NCBI GenBank assembly: GCA_051657165.1
Contig: JBOFKD010000302.1
Coordinates: forward strand, 17,724-81,723
Source of the DNA: UBA7332 sp051657165
Lineage (GTDB): Bacteria > Bacteroidota > Bacteroidia > Bacteroidales > UBA7332
DNA length: 64,000 bases
Direction: 5' to 3'
Shown: positions 9,330 to 18,226 of the stretch, piece after piece
How the letters are laid out: each line of letters starts with the position of its first letter
How positions within the stretch are numbered: position 1 is the stretch's first letter
Translations under genes and position numbers: made by a program
The notes under the pieces: generated by a model
Seen by the model: only the letters and a program-made list of their open reading frames with translations
What the model was told of the DNA's origin: nothing
The model's database searches: none

Positions 9330-10316
9330 ATGAAAGTATTAGGAGTGGGGAATGCCCTTGTAGACGTATTAGTCCGATTAGAATCAGAGACTTATCTAGA
9401 AAAAATGAGCCTTCCAAAAGGTAGCATGCAATTGATAGATGAGGACGGATTAATGCGAATTTTAGAGGCAATTCGTGATTATGACACCTTTTTAGCGACA
9501 GGCGGATCTGCCGCTAACGCTATTTGTGGACTTGCCAGAATGGGAATCGAGGCAGGTTTTATTGGTAAAACCGGGAATGATTATTACGGAAATTTTTACA
9601 AAGAGGATTTAAATAAGAATGGCGTTCATACATATTTATTGAATGACACTATCTCTTCGGGCTGTGCAATGACTATGATTACGCCGGACGGAGAAAGAAC
9701 ATTTGGTACATATTTAGGCGCTGCGGCTAACCTTGAAGTAAAAGATCTAACCAAAGAAATGTTTTTAGGCTATGACTACTTCTTTATTGAAGGCTATTTA
9801 GTACAAAGCCCTGAATTCATCCGTCATGCTGTAAAAATGGCAAAAGATGCAGGTTGCAAAGTTGTACTGGATCTTGCCAGCTATAATATAGTGAAAGCAA
9901 ATCATGCTTTCTTCGGAGAGTTACTTCGTTCGACAGATATTGTTTTTGCAAACGAAGAAGAGGCTGCGGCATATACAAATTGTGATCCTAAAGATGCAGC
10001 ACGCAAATTAGGAGAAATCTGCCCGATTGCTGTAGTGAAGATCGGACCAAGAGGATCATACATCGCTTACAACAACGAGGTAATACATGCAACTGCTACG
10101 AAAGCTAAATGCATAGACTCTACAGGAGCAGGTGATTTATACGCTGCCGGATTCCTGTATGGCATGTCTAAAAATGCACCTCTGCTTACCTGCGGAGAAA
10201 TCGGATCGTTAATCTCGGGACATGTTATTGAATGTATCGGGACTAAGATGAGCGAACGCGTTTGGACCTCTATAAAGAAAGACGTTGTGCGAATGCTGAA
10301 TACAGATCATATTTAA
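9330..10316 (+). CDS. PfkB-family kinase, adenosine-kinase-like
   Basis: Transfers phosphate from ATP to a sugar or nucleoside hydroxyl in the cytoplasm. The fold markers are clear: N-terminal GVGNALVDVLVRLE, the glycine-rich ATGGSAANAICGLARMG substrate motif, and the C-terminal PfkB signature DSTGAGDLYAAGF with catalytic base D269. At 328 residues the length suits ribokinase/adenosine kinase relatives. The Bacteroidetes paralogues are usually annotated as adenosine kinases, but the substrate cannot be fixed from sequence alone. It is monocistronic, with its own promoter element and terminator. Confidence 0.88.
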   Translation: MKVLGVGNALVDVLVRLESETYLEKMSLPKGSMQLIDEDGLMRILEAIRDYDTFLATGGSAANAICGLARMGIEAGFIGKTGNDYYGNFYKEDLNKNGVHTYLLNDTISSGCAMTMITPDGERTFGTYLGAAANLEVKDLTKEMFLGYDYFFIEGYLVQSPEFIRHAVKMAKDAGCKVVLDLASYNIVKANHAFFGELLRSTDIVFANEEEAAAYTNCDPKDAARKLGEICPIAVVKIGPRGSYIAYNNEVIHATATKAKCIDSTGAGDLYAAGFLYGMSKNAPLLTCGEIGSLISGHVIECIGTKMSERVWTSIKKDVVRMLNTDHI

Positions 10317-10340
10317 ATCTTGCAGCAAATGCATAAAAAA

Positions 10341-10382
10341 AGGTAAGCAACAAACACAGGATTTGTCGCTTACCTTTTTTTA
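10341..10382 (+). terminator. Terminator of the PfkB-family kinase gene
   Basis: AGGTAAGC (10341-10348) pairs with GCTTACCT (10368-10375), extended by CAAA/TTTG inside, followed by a T run. It lies about 25 nt after the stop codon. Confidence 0.75.
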
Positions 10383-10501
10383 TTTTCAAGTGAGGAGTAA
10401 GAAAACGAAAGTGTAAAGTCAATCCGTCATGAGTTTCCGAACCCGCCAACCCATTCAGTAAAAGTCATTTCAGGACTGTAATATATCTTTCATTCCACAG
10501 C

Positions 10502-11530
10502 CTATATTTCAATATCCACTTCGTATGATTTCCAGCCATTTACAAAAACTTCAACCGCCAGATTAGAGTACATCCGGATTTCAAATTCGAAATAATCCTC
10601 CCGGTCCAGATCCTCTTGTGAATTATATTTTGGATGCTTCAGAATAGCAGCAACTATATCAATTTTAAGAATATTCGTTTTCGTAACCGGATCATCCAGA
10701 TACAGCATCGGATTACGATCTGTCATAAGTCTGAGCATATTAAAATTATAATGCACAGAGCCCGACTCGCTTTTGACTGACGTAGAAAGATACTTCACCT
10801 CGCGGGCATTATCAGGCAATGCATTCATATAATCATATTGAGAGTTACGGGCAATGCAATAAGTATCATACAGACTCTGTCGTCCTTCTGCCAGACCAGA
10901 CTCCCCTACTCTTTTTACAATTACATCCAGCTTTTTCAGGTTTTTCATCATAGAGACTGACACATGAGACATTTCTCCCGCTTTGGCCGACAATTCGAAT
11001 GAAGGAACATTCCCGTAAAAAATATCAGACAGCTCCTGAATAAGAATCCGTCCATTTTCAAATCCGTAACGGCGGGTCACCATTAAACGGAAATCATCTT
11101 TTGTCGTAACTCCTTTCTGCAACTTATCTATAAACTGATCTTTATCAGCGTCAAACACATGACAAAGCATATAATCATTACCATACTCACGACTTCCCCA
11201 GACCATAGCCGAGTAGCGCCCTTCAGGCAGACGAATCCTCATACGATAATCCTTTTGCCGCATGATATCCTCAGCATGGAACGAATCAAAATACTTTCCT
11301 TCATCGTCAAAAAACAATACTGTAAGATAATTTACCGAAGAGTTGAAAAGATCGACAGGTCTTCCCTGCTCCCAGTATTTATTGTTCAATTCATATTTAA
11401 ATGAAAACGTGACACCCTGACCACATTCAGACATATCTTCCGAAAAGCAGCCGGTAAAGAGAAGGAGAAAAAGCAGATAAAATATTTTTCCTTTATAAAA
11501 GCATCGAAATTCCATATTAGTTAAGCTCAT
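10502..11530 (-). CDS. FimB/Mfa2-family fimbrial anchor lipoprotein
   Basis: 342 residues. A hydrophobic signal ends in a lipobox (LFTGC), then DMSECGQGVTFSFKYEL, which matches the DLSxCPQG-type opening of FimB/Mfa2 proteins. These lipoproteins anchor the short or long fimbriae of Bacteroidales to the outer membrane. The first Ig-like domain runs to about residue 150 and the second to the C-terminus (MYSNLAVEVFVNGWKSYEVDIEI). Met6 is an equally good start. No fimbrial shaft (FimA/Mfa1) gene is adjacent, so it is an orphan anchor in this window. The AraC regulator upstream on the same strand is a plausible but unproven controller. Confidence 0.78.
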   Translation of the reverse strand: MSLTNMEFRCFYKGKIFYLLFLLLFTGCFSEDMSECGQGVTFSFKYELNNKYWEQGRPVDLFNSSVNYLTVLFFDDEGKYFDSFHAEDIMRQKDYRMRIRLPEGRYSAMVWGSREYGNDYMLCHVFDADKDQFIDKLQKGVTTKDDFRLMVTRRYGFENGRILIQELSDIFYGNVPSFELSAKAGEMSHVSVSMMKNLKKLDVIVKRVGESGLAEGRQSLYDTYCIARNSQYDYMNALPDNAREVKYLSTSVKSESGSVHYNFNMLRLMTDRNPMLYLDDPVTKTNILKIDIVAAILKHPKYNSQEDLDREDYFEFEIRMYSNLAVEVFVNGWKSYEVDIEI

Positions 11531-11637
11531 GACAAAAAATAATTACAAGATCATTCTGATTTCCGGAAAGTTAGTCAAAATTAAGTCTGATGACTCAATG
11601 CCGGGATGATCTCAATAGATGCGTAGTGATTTGAGTG

Positions 11638-11645
11638 CAAATATA
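11638..11645 (-). promoter_or_regulatory. -7 promoter element upstream of the FimB/Mfa2-like gene
   Basis: The minus strand reads TATATTTG (TAnnTTTG), giving a leader of about 100 nt to the start at 11530. The -33 box is not obvious. Confidence 0.35.
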
Positions 11646-11726
11646 TAATTTTCTATTAAAGATTGAGAAAATAATTGAACACATATACTTAAAGAATAAA
11701 CAAAGAGGATTATATATATAAATAAA

Positions 11727-11752
11727 CCGGTCTCTCTTCACAGAGAAACCGG
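11727..11752 (-). terminator. Possible terminator of the AraC regulator gene
   Basis: CCGGT-TCTCT and AGAGA-ACCGG pair as a 10-bp stem with one bulge on each side and a CAC-type loop. On the minus strand a T/A-rich tract follows but without a pure T run. It is the only structured element in the 437-nt gap 11531-11967, apart from the promoter element at 11638. Confidence 0.35.
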
Positions 11753-11967
11753 AACAATACAATAGACTCAAAGAGCATTACGCTCTATCTGAAAAAGTTG
11801 GATTTATAATTTTTTTTAATCATCCTGATCAATCGAACAAATACAACTCATAAACCTATGAGGGTTATACTTGTTCACGATGCAAAACTAATCATTTTTA
11901 ATGAATTCTTAATACACAAGAAGCCAGTTATTTATCAGATTAAAGACATTTTATTTTACATTTACGA

Positions 11968-12852
11968 CTATTCATCTGACTTTCGGCCTCTGACCGCCTT
12001 GGGTGTTGCCCCAAAATACTTTCTGCAATAGGTATTAAAATGAGAAACAGATGAAAATCCATACTCGGCAACAATCTGTTTTATAGGAATTGATTCATCT
12101 CTCAATTTATCTTCAATAGGTGCCACCATTTGTTTTCGCATCCATTGATAAGGAGTTTCGTTAAAATGAAGTCTGAACATTCGCTGAAAGCTTTTTAAAC
12201 CGTAACCACAAAGATCCGCCAGCTCCTTTGCTGTCTTTGCCTGCTGATAAGTACTCATTACTTTGGTCCGAAAGTCAAGAGAGGTCGAAACATTCTGCCT
12301 GAAAGCCTCTACACTGGCCTCGTCAGAATAATATTTTTCAAAAATAAATGTAAGTTCGCGTAGCTTCACATCATAGAGTGTTTGACTAAAATCCAATCCA
12401 TCCATGTGATAACGGCGTAATTGATTAAGAAATAGCAACAGAGGCTCTTTAACGGGAAGAACAAAGTTATGATTACAGAATCTCACCTTCTGACTACTCC
12501 CGTTCTCCTGCATCTCCGGACTAGTAATCCATAAAGAATCCCGATAGTACAAAATCATAACACAACTATCCTGCTTAATATTCATCCTCAACGAGAATGG
12601 TGCTTCTATAAAAGCAAACTCCCGCCCCTTTAGCCGCTGACTTTCAACCAGCTCATTTCCAAAAGAAAGTTCTCCATGAAGAAGAAACAACAATAAATTA
12701 TCTTTTTCTGACACAATTGACTTTGACCGACTTTCATTAGTCAGATCCACTACGGTAAACAAATAACCGGGACCTATCTCGTGAGGCTTACAAACCTGTG
12801 ACTTATCTTCATCTTTTCTATGCATACCGACCTGATAAGTTAAATAAAACAC
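11968..12852 (-). CDS. AraC-family transcriptional regulator
   Basis: 294 residues. The N-terminal part (about 1-190) is a cupin-like sensing region without a recognised ligand motif. The C-terminal part (about 195-290) is the twin helix-turn-helix AraC domain: AKTAKELADLCGYGLKSFQR for the first HTH and IPIKQIVAEYGFSSVSHFNT for the second, ending in the typical FGATPKAVR. Such proteins bind direct repeats upstream of target promoters. It lies between the fimbrial lipoprotein gene (same strand, 437 nt downstream) and putA (divergent, 511 nt). Either could be a target; the sequence does not decide. Confidence 0.9.
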   Translation of the reverse strand: MFYLTYQVGMHRKDEDKSQVCKPHEIGPGYLFTVVDLTNESRSKSIVSEKDNLLLFLLHGELSFGNELVESQRLKGREFAFIEAPFSLRMNIKQDSCVMILYYRDSLWITSPEMQENGSSQKVRFCNHNFVLPVKEPLLLFLNQLRRYHMDGLDFSQTLYDVKLRELTFIFEKYYSDEASVEAFRQNVSTSLDFRTKVMSTYQQAKTAKELADLCGYGLKSFQRMFRLHFNETPYQWMRKQMVAPIEDKLRDESIPIKQIVAEYGFSSVSHFNTYCRKYFGATPKAVRGRKSDE

Positions 12853-13363
12853 TCAATGTCAAACTTCAATCCTTCTTTAATAACTGAAGCTGACACCTTA
12901 TACAGTAAGAAAGTGCAAACTAAATTCTCCGAACAATACAATATTTATTGGTTACGGTGTAATGTAATAAAACAACATTCAACATTCATTCAAGACATAA
13001 CTTTGATTCCGTACATATATGATCTTCTCTTACTTCTAAGCAGCGATCTCATCCAAAACGAGTGCAAATGTATTAAAATCACATAAAATAAACATCTTTA
13101 AGACAGAATTCATTGTTACATATTTTCGACAAACTTTTATACATTTCAGATTTAACACAAACAGAAATAAATATTAGAGTCATATTTATTAATATTATTT
13201 CAATTTCAAACTACAATACAATATTTTACTTGAAAAAATAATATTTCATCCCCTTAATACTATAATAATAAACATTTTATATTTATTTGCGTTATAATTA
13301 CAAATTCGGTTTTCTATTTTACTTTTCAAAAATCAACAGTATTCACCTAAAAACACTCTGACC
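12853..13363. other. AT-rich divergent intergenic region between the AraC gene and putA
   Basis: 511 nt with no credible gene; a 76-codon frame at 12856-13086 lacks a ribosome site and any recognisable composition. It must contain the promoters of both flanking genes. I did not find an exact TAnnTTTG for putA; TATTTATTTG near 13283 is the closest string. No strong palindrome was seen. Confidence 0.5.
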
Positions 13364-16300
13364 ATGAGCAAAGTCACAATTCCGGAAGTCATTGAATGGG
13401 TACAATCCTTTCATTCAAAAAGTACACATGCTTTGACTGCATCAGAAAGAAAAGAGCAAAAAAAGTACGCGACACTTGTACAGACACCGCGGGATAAATT
13501 CATTTTATCTTGCATGCTGGATCAATCCACACAAATCCGCAACAATAAAAAACTGTCTTATCAGATTAAAGGGCTTGTTGACGAATACGGCAGTCCCAGC
13601 TTCTTCTCATTCTCCGAAAAGCTATTAATGACTTTGTTCGCCGGATTCGGATATCACTTTGACAATATTGCGATGTCTGTATTTAAAGATGAAATACGCA
13701 AAGAAACATCAAATGTTATCATTGATGAGGCCCGTCCTAAACTTACCGAACATCTGGCTATGAGAAAAAAAGATGGCATCATAGAAAATGTTAATCTTCT
13801 CGGAGAAGTTGTTCTTGGAAACAACGAAGCTGATCACCGGTATAAGCATTATCTCAGAGCTCTTGAACAACCCGACATAACTTATATATCCATAAAACTT
13901 TCAGGAATATACGCACAGATACATCCGCTGAACTATGAGCAAAGCAGAAAAGATTTGTGCGAACGCGTAGCAGCCATATTTCAGAAAGCAATCGACAATC
14001 CGTACGTTAATCTGAATGGAAAGAAAGTATCCAAATTTGTAAATCTGGACATGGAAGAGTATAAAGATATACATTTAACGATGGATGTCTTTAAAACAGT
14101 TCTTGCCATGCCACAATTTAAGAATTATACAGCGGGGATTGTTATTCAGGCTTATCTGCCTGATGCCTGGGATCTGCAAAGCGAATTACTGGAATTTGCC
14201 AAAGCCCGCTTTGAAGATGGAGGAGCTCCGCTAAAAATGCGTCTGGTAAAAGGCGCGAACCTGCAAATGGAGGAGATTATATCTTCACTTAAACATTGGA
14301 CTGTTCCGGTTTACGATACTAAAATTGCTGTAGATGCAAATTATCTGAAAATAATAGACCGCGCTCTTGACCCCGACAATATCAAGGCTCTTCGTGTTGG
14401 TGTTGCATCCCACAACTTGTTCACAATTGGTTATGCCTTTTTGCTGAGCCAGAAGAATCTGGTGCAGGATTATGTATCTTTTGAAATGCTGGAAGGAATG
14501 GCAAACCACCTGGCCCGAACAATGAGATCTATGGATAAACAACTTATCCTTTATACTCCTGTGGTCAAAAAAGAACATTTTCTGAATGCAATATCTTATC
14601 TGGTAAGACGCCTGGACGAAAACACAAGCAAAGATAATTTCCTTCGGTATTCCTTCAATCTGAAAGTCGGCAGTCCGGACTGGAACTTTCTTGTAGATCA
14701 GTTCACTTCTGCTTTCAATATGAAGAATGATATTTCGGCTACCCCGAAACGCAAGCAAAACAGAATGATGCCGCCTCCTGAGACAGGTGATGCTGATGTA
14801 TTTGTAAATGAAGCAGACACAGACTTCGACCTTCCGTCTCAAAGAGACTGGGTTAAAGCCATTGTTCAGAAATGGCAAAAAGGTACGAATTCTCCGACAA
14901 TAACCATCCCTGTACAAATCGGCAAAGAAGGCATGGATGCTGCCCAATACAAAAGTTATACAGACAGATGCCAGAGCGATACTGTCACCACATTTAAAAT
15001 GGGATTATGCAATGCAGATCAAATGAAACAAATTCTGGATATTGCAGACAGAGATGACTCTTTATGGAGCCAGACCTCTCTAAAAGACAGAAAAAAAATT
15101 CTTATGAAGACAGCTGATTTGCTGAACGCAAGACGCGGGGATCTTATCGGATGTATGTCTGCCGTTACGGGGAAAACGATCATGGAAGGTGATGTTGAAG
15201 TATCAGAAGCTGTGGACTTTTGCCGCTTCTATCCTATATCTATGATTGATTTCGAAAATCTGGAAACTGTTAAGAGCTCACCAAAAGGAGTTGTTTTAGT
15301 TGTTTCGCCATGGAATTTCCCTTTAGCTATTCCGGTTGGAGGTGTTGCCGCTGCACTTACAGGCGGTAACCGTGTAATATTAAAACCAGCAACAGTAGCA
15401 GCCCCGATAGCCCGGGAGTTTGCTAAATGCTTCTGGGACGCAGGTGTTCCGAGAGATGTTCTTCAGGTTGTTGTATGTGACACCTATCAGACTCTCAGCA
15501 TACTTACGACCAGTCCGGTTATAAAACACACAATCCTGACCGGTGGCACGGACACAGCCTTTGCTATATTAAAAGAAAACCCAAAATGCCCGCTATCAGC
15601 AGAAACCGGTGGTAAAAATGCTATAATACTCACAGAGTGCGGTGATCAGGATCATGCTATCCAGAATATTGTTACTTCAGCTTTCAGTAATGCCGGACAG
15701 AAATGTTCTGCCTGTTCTCTGCTATTGCTTGAAAAGGGTGTGTATAATGATCCTGATTTTAGAAAGAAACTTACAGATGCTGTAACCAGTATTTTATATG
15801 GCTCACCATGGGACACGAAGAATATCGTTGGCCCGATGATTACAAATCATAATGAAAAACTTGATACTGCTCTTCAGCTCGAAGCAGGAGAAGAATGGCT
15901 GGTTCCGCCAACATTTGCAGATCAGGACAAATTCATTCTTAAACCTTGTGTTAAATGGGGAGTAAGAAAAGGCAACTTCACATTTGAGAATGAAATATTT
16001 GCGCCTGTACTATCTGTCGTATGCATTGATTCGCTGCAAGAAGGTATTGAGCTGGTTAATTCACTGGAGTACGGGTTAACATCGGGTATACAAACACTCA
16101 GTAAAGACGAACGTGAACTTTGGAAAAGTAAAATTATTGCCGGCAATCTCTATATCAACCGGGGCATAACCGGAGCAATTGTGAACAGACAACCGTTCGG
16201 CGGGATGAAGCGCTCTGCATTTGGTGGCGGACTAAAAGCCGGGGGAGTTAACTATGTATCAACATTTGTGAACTTTATCGAAAAAGAAACACAGGTTTCA

Positions 16301-16873
16301 GATGACAAAGCTCTTCCGTATTTTGAAAAATTACAGGAGCTGTTCCCCGATCAGAATGATTTGAGAATGCTTAAGAAAGCTATTCGCAGCTATGCCAGAA
16401 ATTACGATACTATTTTCTGTAAAGAGACTGATGTGAATCACATCTACGGTGAGCAAAATACAACCCGTTATCTTCCTCTGAAGAACTGCTGTTTGCGCGT
16501 AAACGCAGGCGATAAACCAATAGATATTGCATTGGTGGCTCTTGGAGCTTATGGATGCAAAACTCCATTAACAATATCTCTGGACAATCAGTATACCGAA
16601 ATGCAACGCATCAAACAGATCGCTGAAGAATGCCAGGCTGTCATACTGATCCAAAATGAAGAAGAATTTATCAGCAACATGCAGAACTTTGAACGGATCA
16701 GAACCTGCAATGATAAATACTCGGATGCCATTTATAACAAAGCTGCCGCTTCTGGTATATATATAGCTAATTCCCGACCTCTAAGCGAAGGCAGAATCGA
16801 GCTGCTTCATTACCTGAAAGAGCAAAGTATTTCCTTTGAATATCATCGCTATGGTAGTTTTATTGGCGAATGA
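13364..16873 (+). CDS. putA: Bifunctional proline dehydrogenase / glutamate-semialdehyde dehydrogenase
   Basis: Oxidises proline to pyrroline-5-carboxylate (FAD) and then to glutamate (NAD), channelling the intermediate between two domains. The N-terminal FAD barrel (about 130-440) has YISIKLSGIYAQIHP and RLVKGANLQMEE. The aldehyde dehydrogenase domain (about 590-1010) has VVSPWNFPLAIPVGG, catalytic glutamate E747 in SAETGGKN and catalytic cysteine C781 in NAGQKCSAC. The last 150 residues are an extra C-terminal extension. No N-terminal ribbon-helix-helix DNA-binding domain is seen, so it is not an autoregulating trifunctional PutA. The gene is alone on the plus strand; the nearest terminator is over 330 nt downstream. 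Confidence 0.95.
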   Translation: MSKVTIPEVIEWVQSFHSKSTHALTASERKEQKKYATLVQTPRDKFILSCMLDQSTQIRNNKKLSYQIKGLVDEYGSPSFFSFSEKLLMTLFAGFGYHFDNIAMSVFKDEIRKETSNVIIDEARPKLTEHLAMRKKDGIIENVNLLGEVVLGNNEADHRYKHYLRALEQPDITYISIKLSGIYAQIHPLNYEQSRKDLCERVAAIFQKAIDNPYVNLNGKKVSKFVNLDMEEYKDIHLTMDVFKTVLAMPQFKNYTAGIVIQAYLPDAWDLQSELLEFAKARFEDGGAPLKMRLVKGANLQMEEIISSLKHWTVPVYDTKIAVDANYLKIIDRALDPDNIKALRVGVASHNLFTIGYAFLLSQKNLVQDYVSFEMLEGMANHLARTMRSMDKQLILYTPVVKKEHFLNAISYLVRRLDENTSKDNFLRYSFNLKVGSPDWNFLVDQFTSAFNMKNDISATPKRKQNRMMPPPETGDADVFVNEADTDFDLPSQRDWVKAIVQKWQKGTNSPTITIPVQIGKEGMDAAQYKSYTDRCQSDTVTTFKMGLCNADQMKQILDIADRDDSLWSQTSLKDRKKILMKTADLLNARRGDLIGCMSAVTGKTIMEGDVEVSEAVDFCRFYPISMIDFENLETVKSSPKGVVLVVSPWNFPLAIPVGGVAAALTGGNRVILKPATVAAPIAREFAKCFWDAGVPRDVLQVVVCDTYQTLSILTTSPVIKHTILTGGTDTAFAILKENPKCPLSAETGGKNAIILTECGDQDHAIQNIVTSAFSNAGQKCSACSLLLLEKGVYNDPDFRKKLTDAVTSILYGSPWDTKNIVGPMITNHNEKLDTALQLEAGEEWLVPPTFADQDKFILKPCVKWGVRKGNFTFENEIFAPVLSVVCIDSLQEGIELVNSLEYGLTSGIQTLSKDERELWKSKIIAGNLYINRGITGAIVNRQPFGGMKRSAFGGGLKAGGVNYVSTFVNFIEKETQVSDDKALPYFEKLQELFPDQNDLRMLKKAIRSYARNYDTIFCKETDVNHIYGEQNTTRYLPLKNCCLRVNAGDKPIDIALVALGAYGCKTPLTISLDNQYTEMQRIKQIAEECQAVILIQNEEEFISNMQNFERIRTCNDKYSDAIYNKAAASGIYIANSRPLSEGRIELLHYLKEQSISFEYHRYGSFIGE

Positions 16874-17054
16874 TAATTTTACAAACGGGTTATTTACCGA
16901 ATATTAAACGTTTTTTCAAAACTATTAAAAACAAAAACTCTCAGCAGCACGTTATAATATCGTGAATAAGAGACAAGAGCAACTCTCTCGTAACGTCCGC
17001 TTACAAAATCTGTGTGCATTGCACGTTTCTTAGGTAATTCAATGAATTACATAT

Positions 17055-17250
17055 TAAATTTGCGGAGTTAATTTCCGATTTCATTTATTGATTTTCTCGG
17101 GAATCTGTGAGTTTACTACTCGTTACAGCGGAGAGTTGTTTTCTAACGACAATAGAGATCTGATATAGGATTTTTAGAGTTTTTCATAGTGTAGTATTAA
17201 TAAGAGGGTGTGTCAAATCAATACGATCTTGACACACCCTTCTTTTTTTC
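17055..17250 (+). ncRNA. Possible small RNA with own promoter and terminator
   Basis: In the gap after putA (16874-17204) there is no credible reading frame. TAAATTTG at 17055-17062 matches the Bacteroidetes -7 element. A strong terminator ends at 17249, implying a transcript of about 180 nt starting near 17069. A local hairpin (CTGTGAGT...ACTC...ACAG, around 17107-17130) sits inside. Length and position would suit a 6S-like or other housekeeping RNA, but I could not match it to a family. The alternative is that the terminator simply serves putA read-through. Confidence 0.3.
17205..17249 (+). terminator. Strong Rho-independent terminator
   Basis: AGGGTGTGTCAA (17205-17216) pairs perfectly over 12 bp with TTGACACACCCT (17229-17240), followed by TCTTTTTTT. 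It closes the putA/small RNA region on the plus strand and marks the start of the repeat mosaic. Confidence 0.85.
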
Positions 17251-17389
17251 ACCAAAGTTAAGCCGGCAGGCTATAATTCTTGTAATTAATGCTATTTACG
17301 GATTAGCGGATAAACACGGTTAGCGGAGTTCCTGTTTTGGTCAGTCACTTCACAAACAACCACCTTCGGGGTTGTGGTGCAAGTCTGGC

Positions 17390-17524
17390 CATCAGCCACG
17401 CTTTGAATCCTTCATCCGTTCCGATTCAGGATTCAAAACGCGGTTACAGACAAATTACACCTTCGGCGTAAAAGAACAGAACAAATGGCAATGAGAATCG
17501 CATCTACAAGTTGTCGCACTGATC
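17390..17524 (+). repeat. Module A, copy 1 (135 bp, direct repeat of 62751-62885)
   Basis: Matches 62751-62885 over the full 135 bp with about four differences and no gaps, same orientation. It contains the TTTGAATCC/GGATTCAAA hairpin (one arm is degraded in copy 2) and ends in CACTGATC. It forms part of the left arm of the inverted unit 17351-17876. Confidence 0.9.
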
Positions 17525-17781
17525 ATATACATAAAAGAAATAGAAACAAGGAGTACGGGAGTTTCAGAGCGTATGCCCGATATAATATGTTAGAGATTTA
17601 TGGTAAGGGCTTTATCCCAGCGTATATAATTGTGGTGTATTCGAGATGGCATACTATTTTGAACCCCGGTCACATGCCATGTGATCCTACATTCTGCGTT
17701 ATTATACTGATCCTATACATAACAAAATAGAAACAAGGAGTCTTATTTTTTTATCCTGAAAGGATAATTTGTCTGTAACCG

Positions 17782-17827
17782 GGCGGTAGAAACAATCCTC
17801 CGAAGGAGTTTGATTGTTTCTACCGCC
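17782..17827. repeat. Perfect nested stem-loop
   Basis: GGCGGTAGAAACAATC (17782-17797) pairs over 16 bp with GATTGTTTCTACCGCC (17812-17827); inside, CTCC-GAA-GGAG forms a second small stem. It is too GC-rich and lacks a T run, so it is not a standard terminator. Confidence 0.8.
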
Positions 17828-17921
17828 GGAAAGTAAGCACCCTCCCTCTCCACAACCCCGAAGGTGGTTGTTTGTGTAGCTTTCAGACCAACCGCTTTTA
17901 TACACTGATCACGGATTTCTA

Positions 17922-18157
17922 ATAACGCACATAAAGTTTGATTTTCAATCAGCACTATCAGCACAATCAGCACCTCCCCATCATTAACATCTAATAATCA
18001 AACATATACACCAGCAACAAGTGTGCTGATAGGTGTGCTGATTGAAGCTCTCAGTGCTGATTCATTCGAGGTGAATCAGCACACTTATACACCTGTTAAT
18101 CATCTATTTAACACAAAAGTGCTGATTGTGTCGATTCAAAACACAAAACTCTGTGTA
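17922..18157 (+). repeat. Iteron cassette C1, copy 1 (word ATCAGCAC/GTGCTGAT)
   Basis: The cassette opens with CATAAAGTTTGATTTTCAAT (17930-17949) and closes with the tag ATTCAAAAC, two bases, AAAACTCTGTGTA (18134-18157). Inside, the 8-bp word occurs eight times: forward at 17948, 17957, 17966 (9-bp period) and 18075; inverted at 18023, 18035, 18054 and 18119. The first 221 bp match 63522-63742 without gaps and with about 12 differences. There is no credible reading frame; two frames crossing it are accidental. Confidence 0.85.
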
Positions 18158-18226
18158 GAAAATACAGAGTAAGCTTCTCCGCTATTAGATTTCTTATACG
18201 AATGATTCATCGGAAAAACATCTGCA

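Larger units (their letters stand above)
17351..17876. repeat. Inverted two-module repeat unit with exchanged central hairpins
   Basis: A 26-bp sequence at 17351-17376 recurs perfectly inverted at 17851-17876. Inside, GGTTACAGACAAATTA (17442-17457) recurs inverted at 17765-17780. Between the two conserved boxes each arm carries a different hairpin: left, TTTGAATCC/GGATTCAAA (around 17402-17439); right, the 16-bp stem at 17782-17827. So the two arms share a frame but not a core. Several stems close on TTCG-type loops. No reading frame is credible. ACTGATC...AGAAACAAGGAGT is directly repeated at 17518-17554 and 17706-17741. Confidence 0.75.

Noticed and set aside
11727..11752. Riboswitch or attenuator upstream of the FimB/Mfa2-like gene
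   Set aside because: It is one small hairpin in a 437-nt gap and lies upstream of the -7 element for that gene; terminator of the AraC gene is simpler.
12856..13086. 76-codon frame between the AraC gene and putA
   Set aside because: It is AT-rich, has no ribosome site and no similarity to a known family that I can see; it overlaps the needed promoter region.
17485..17973. Several short frames (67-81 codons) in the first repeat mosaic
   Set aside because: They cross inverted repeats and hairpins, overlap each other on both strands and are not conserved between the two mosaics.
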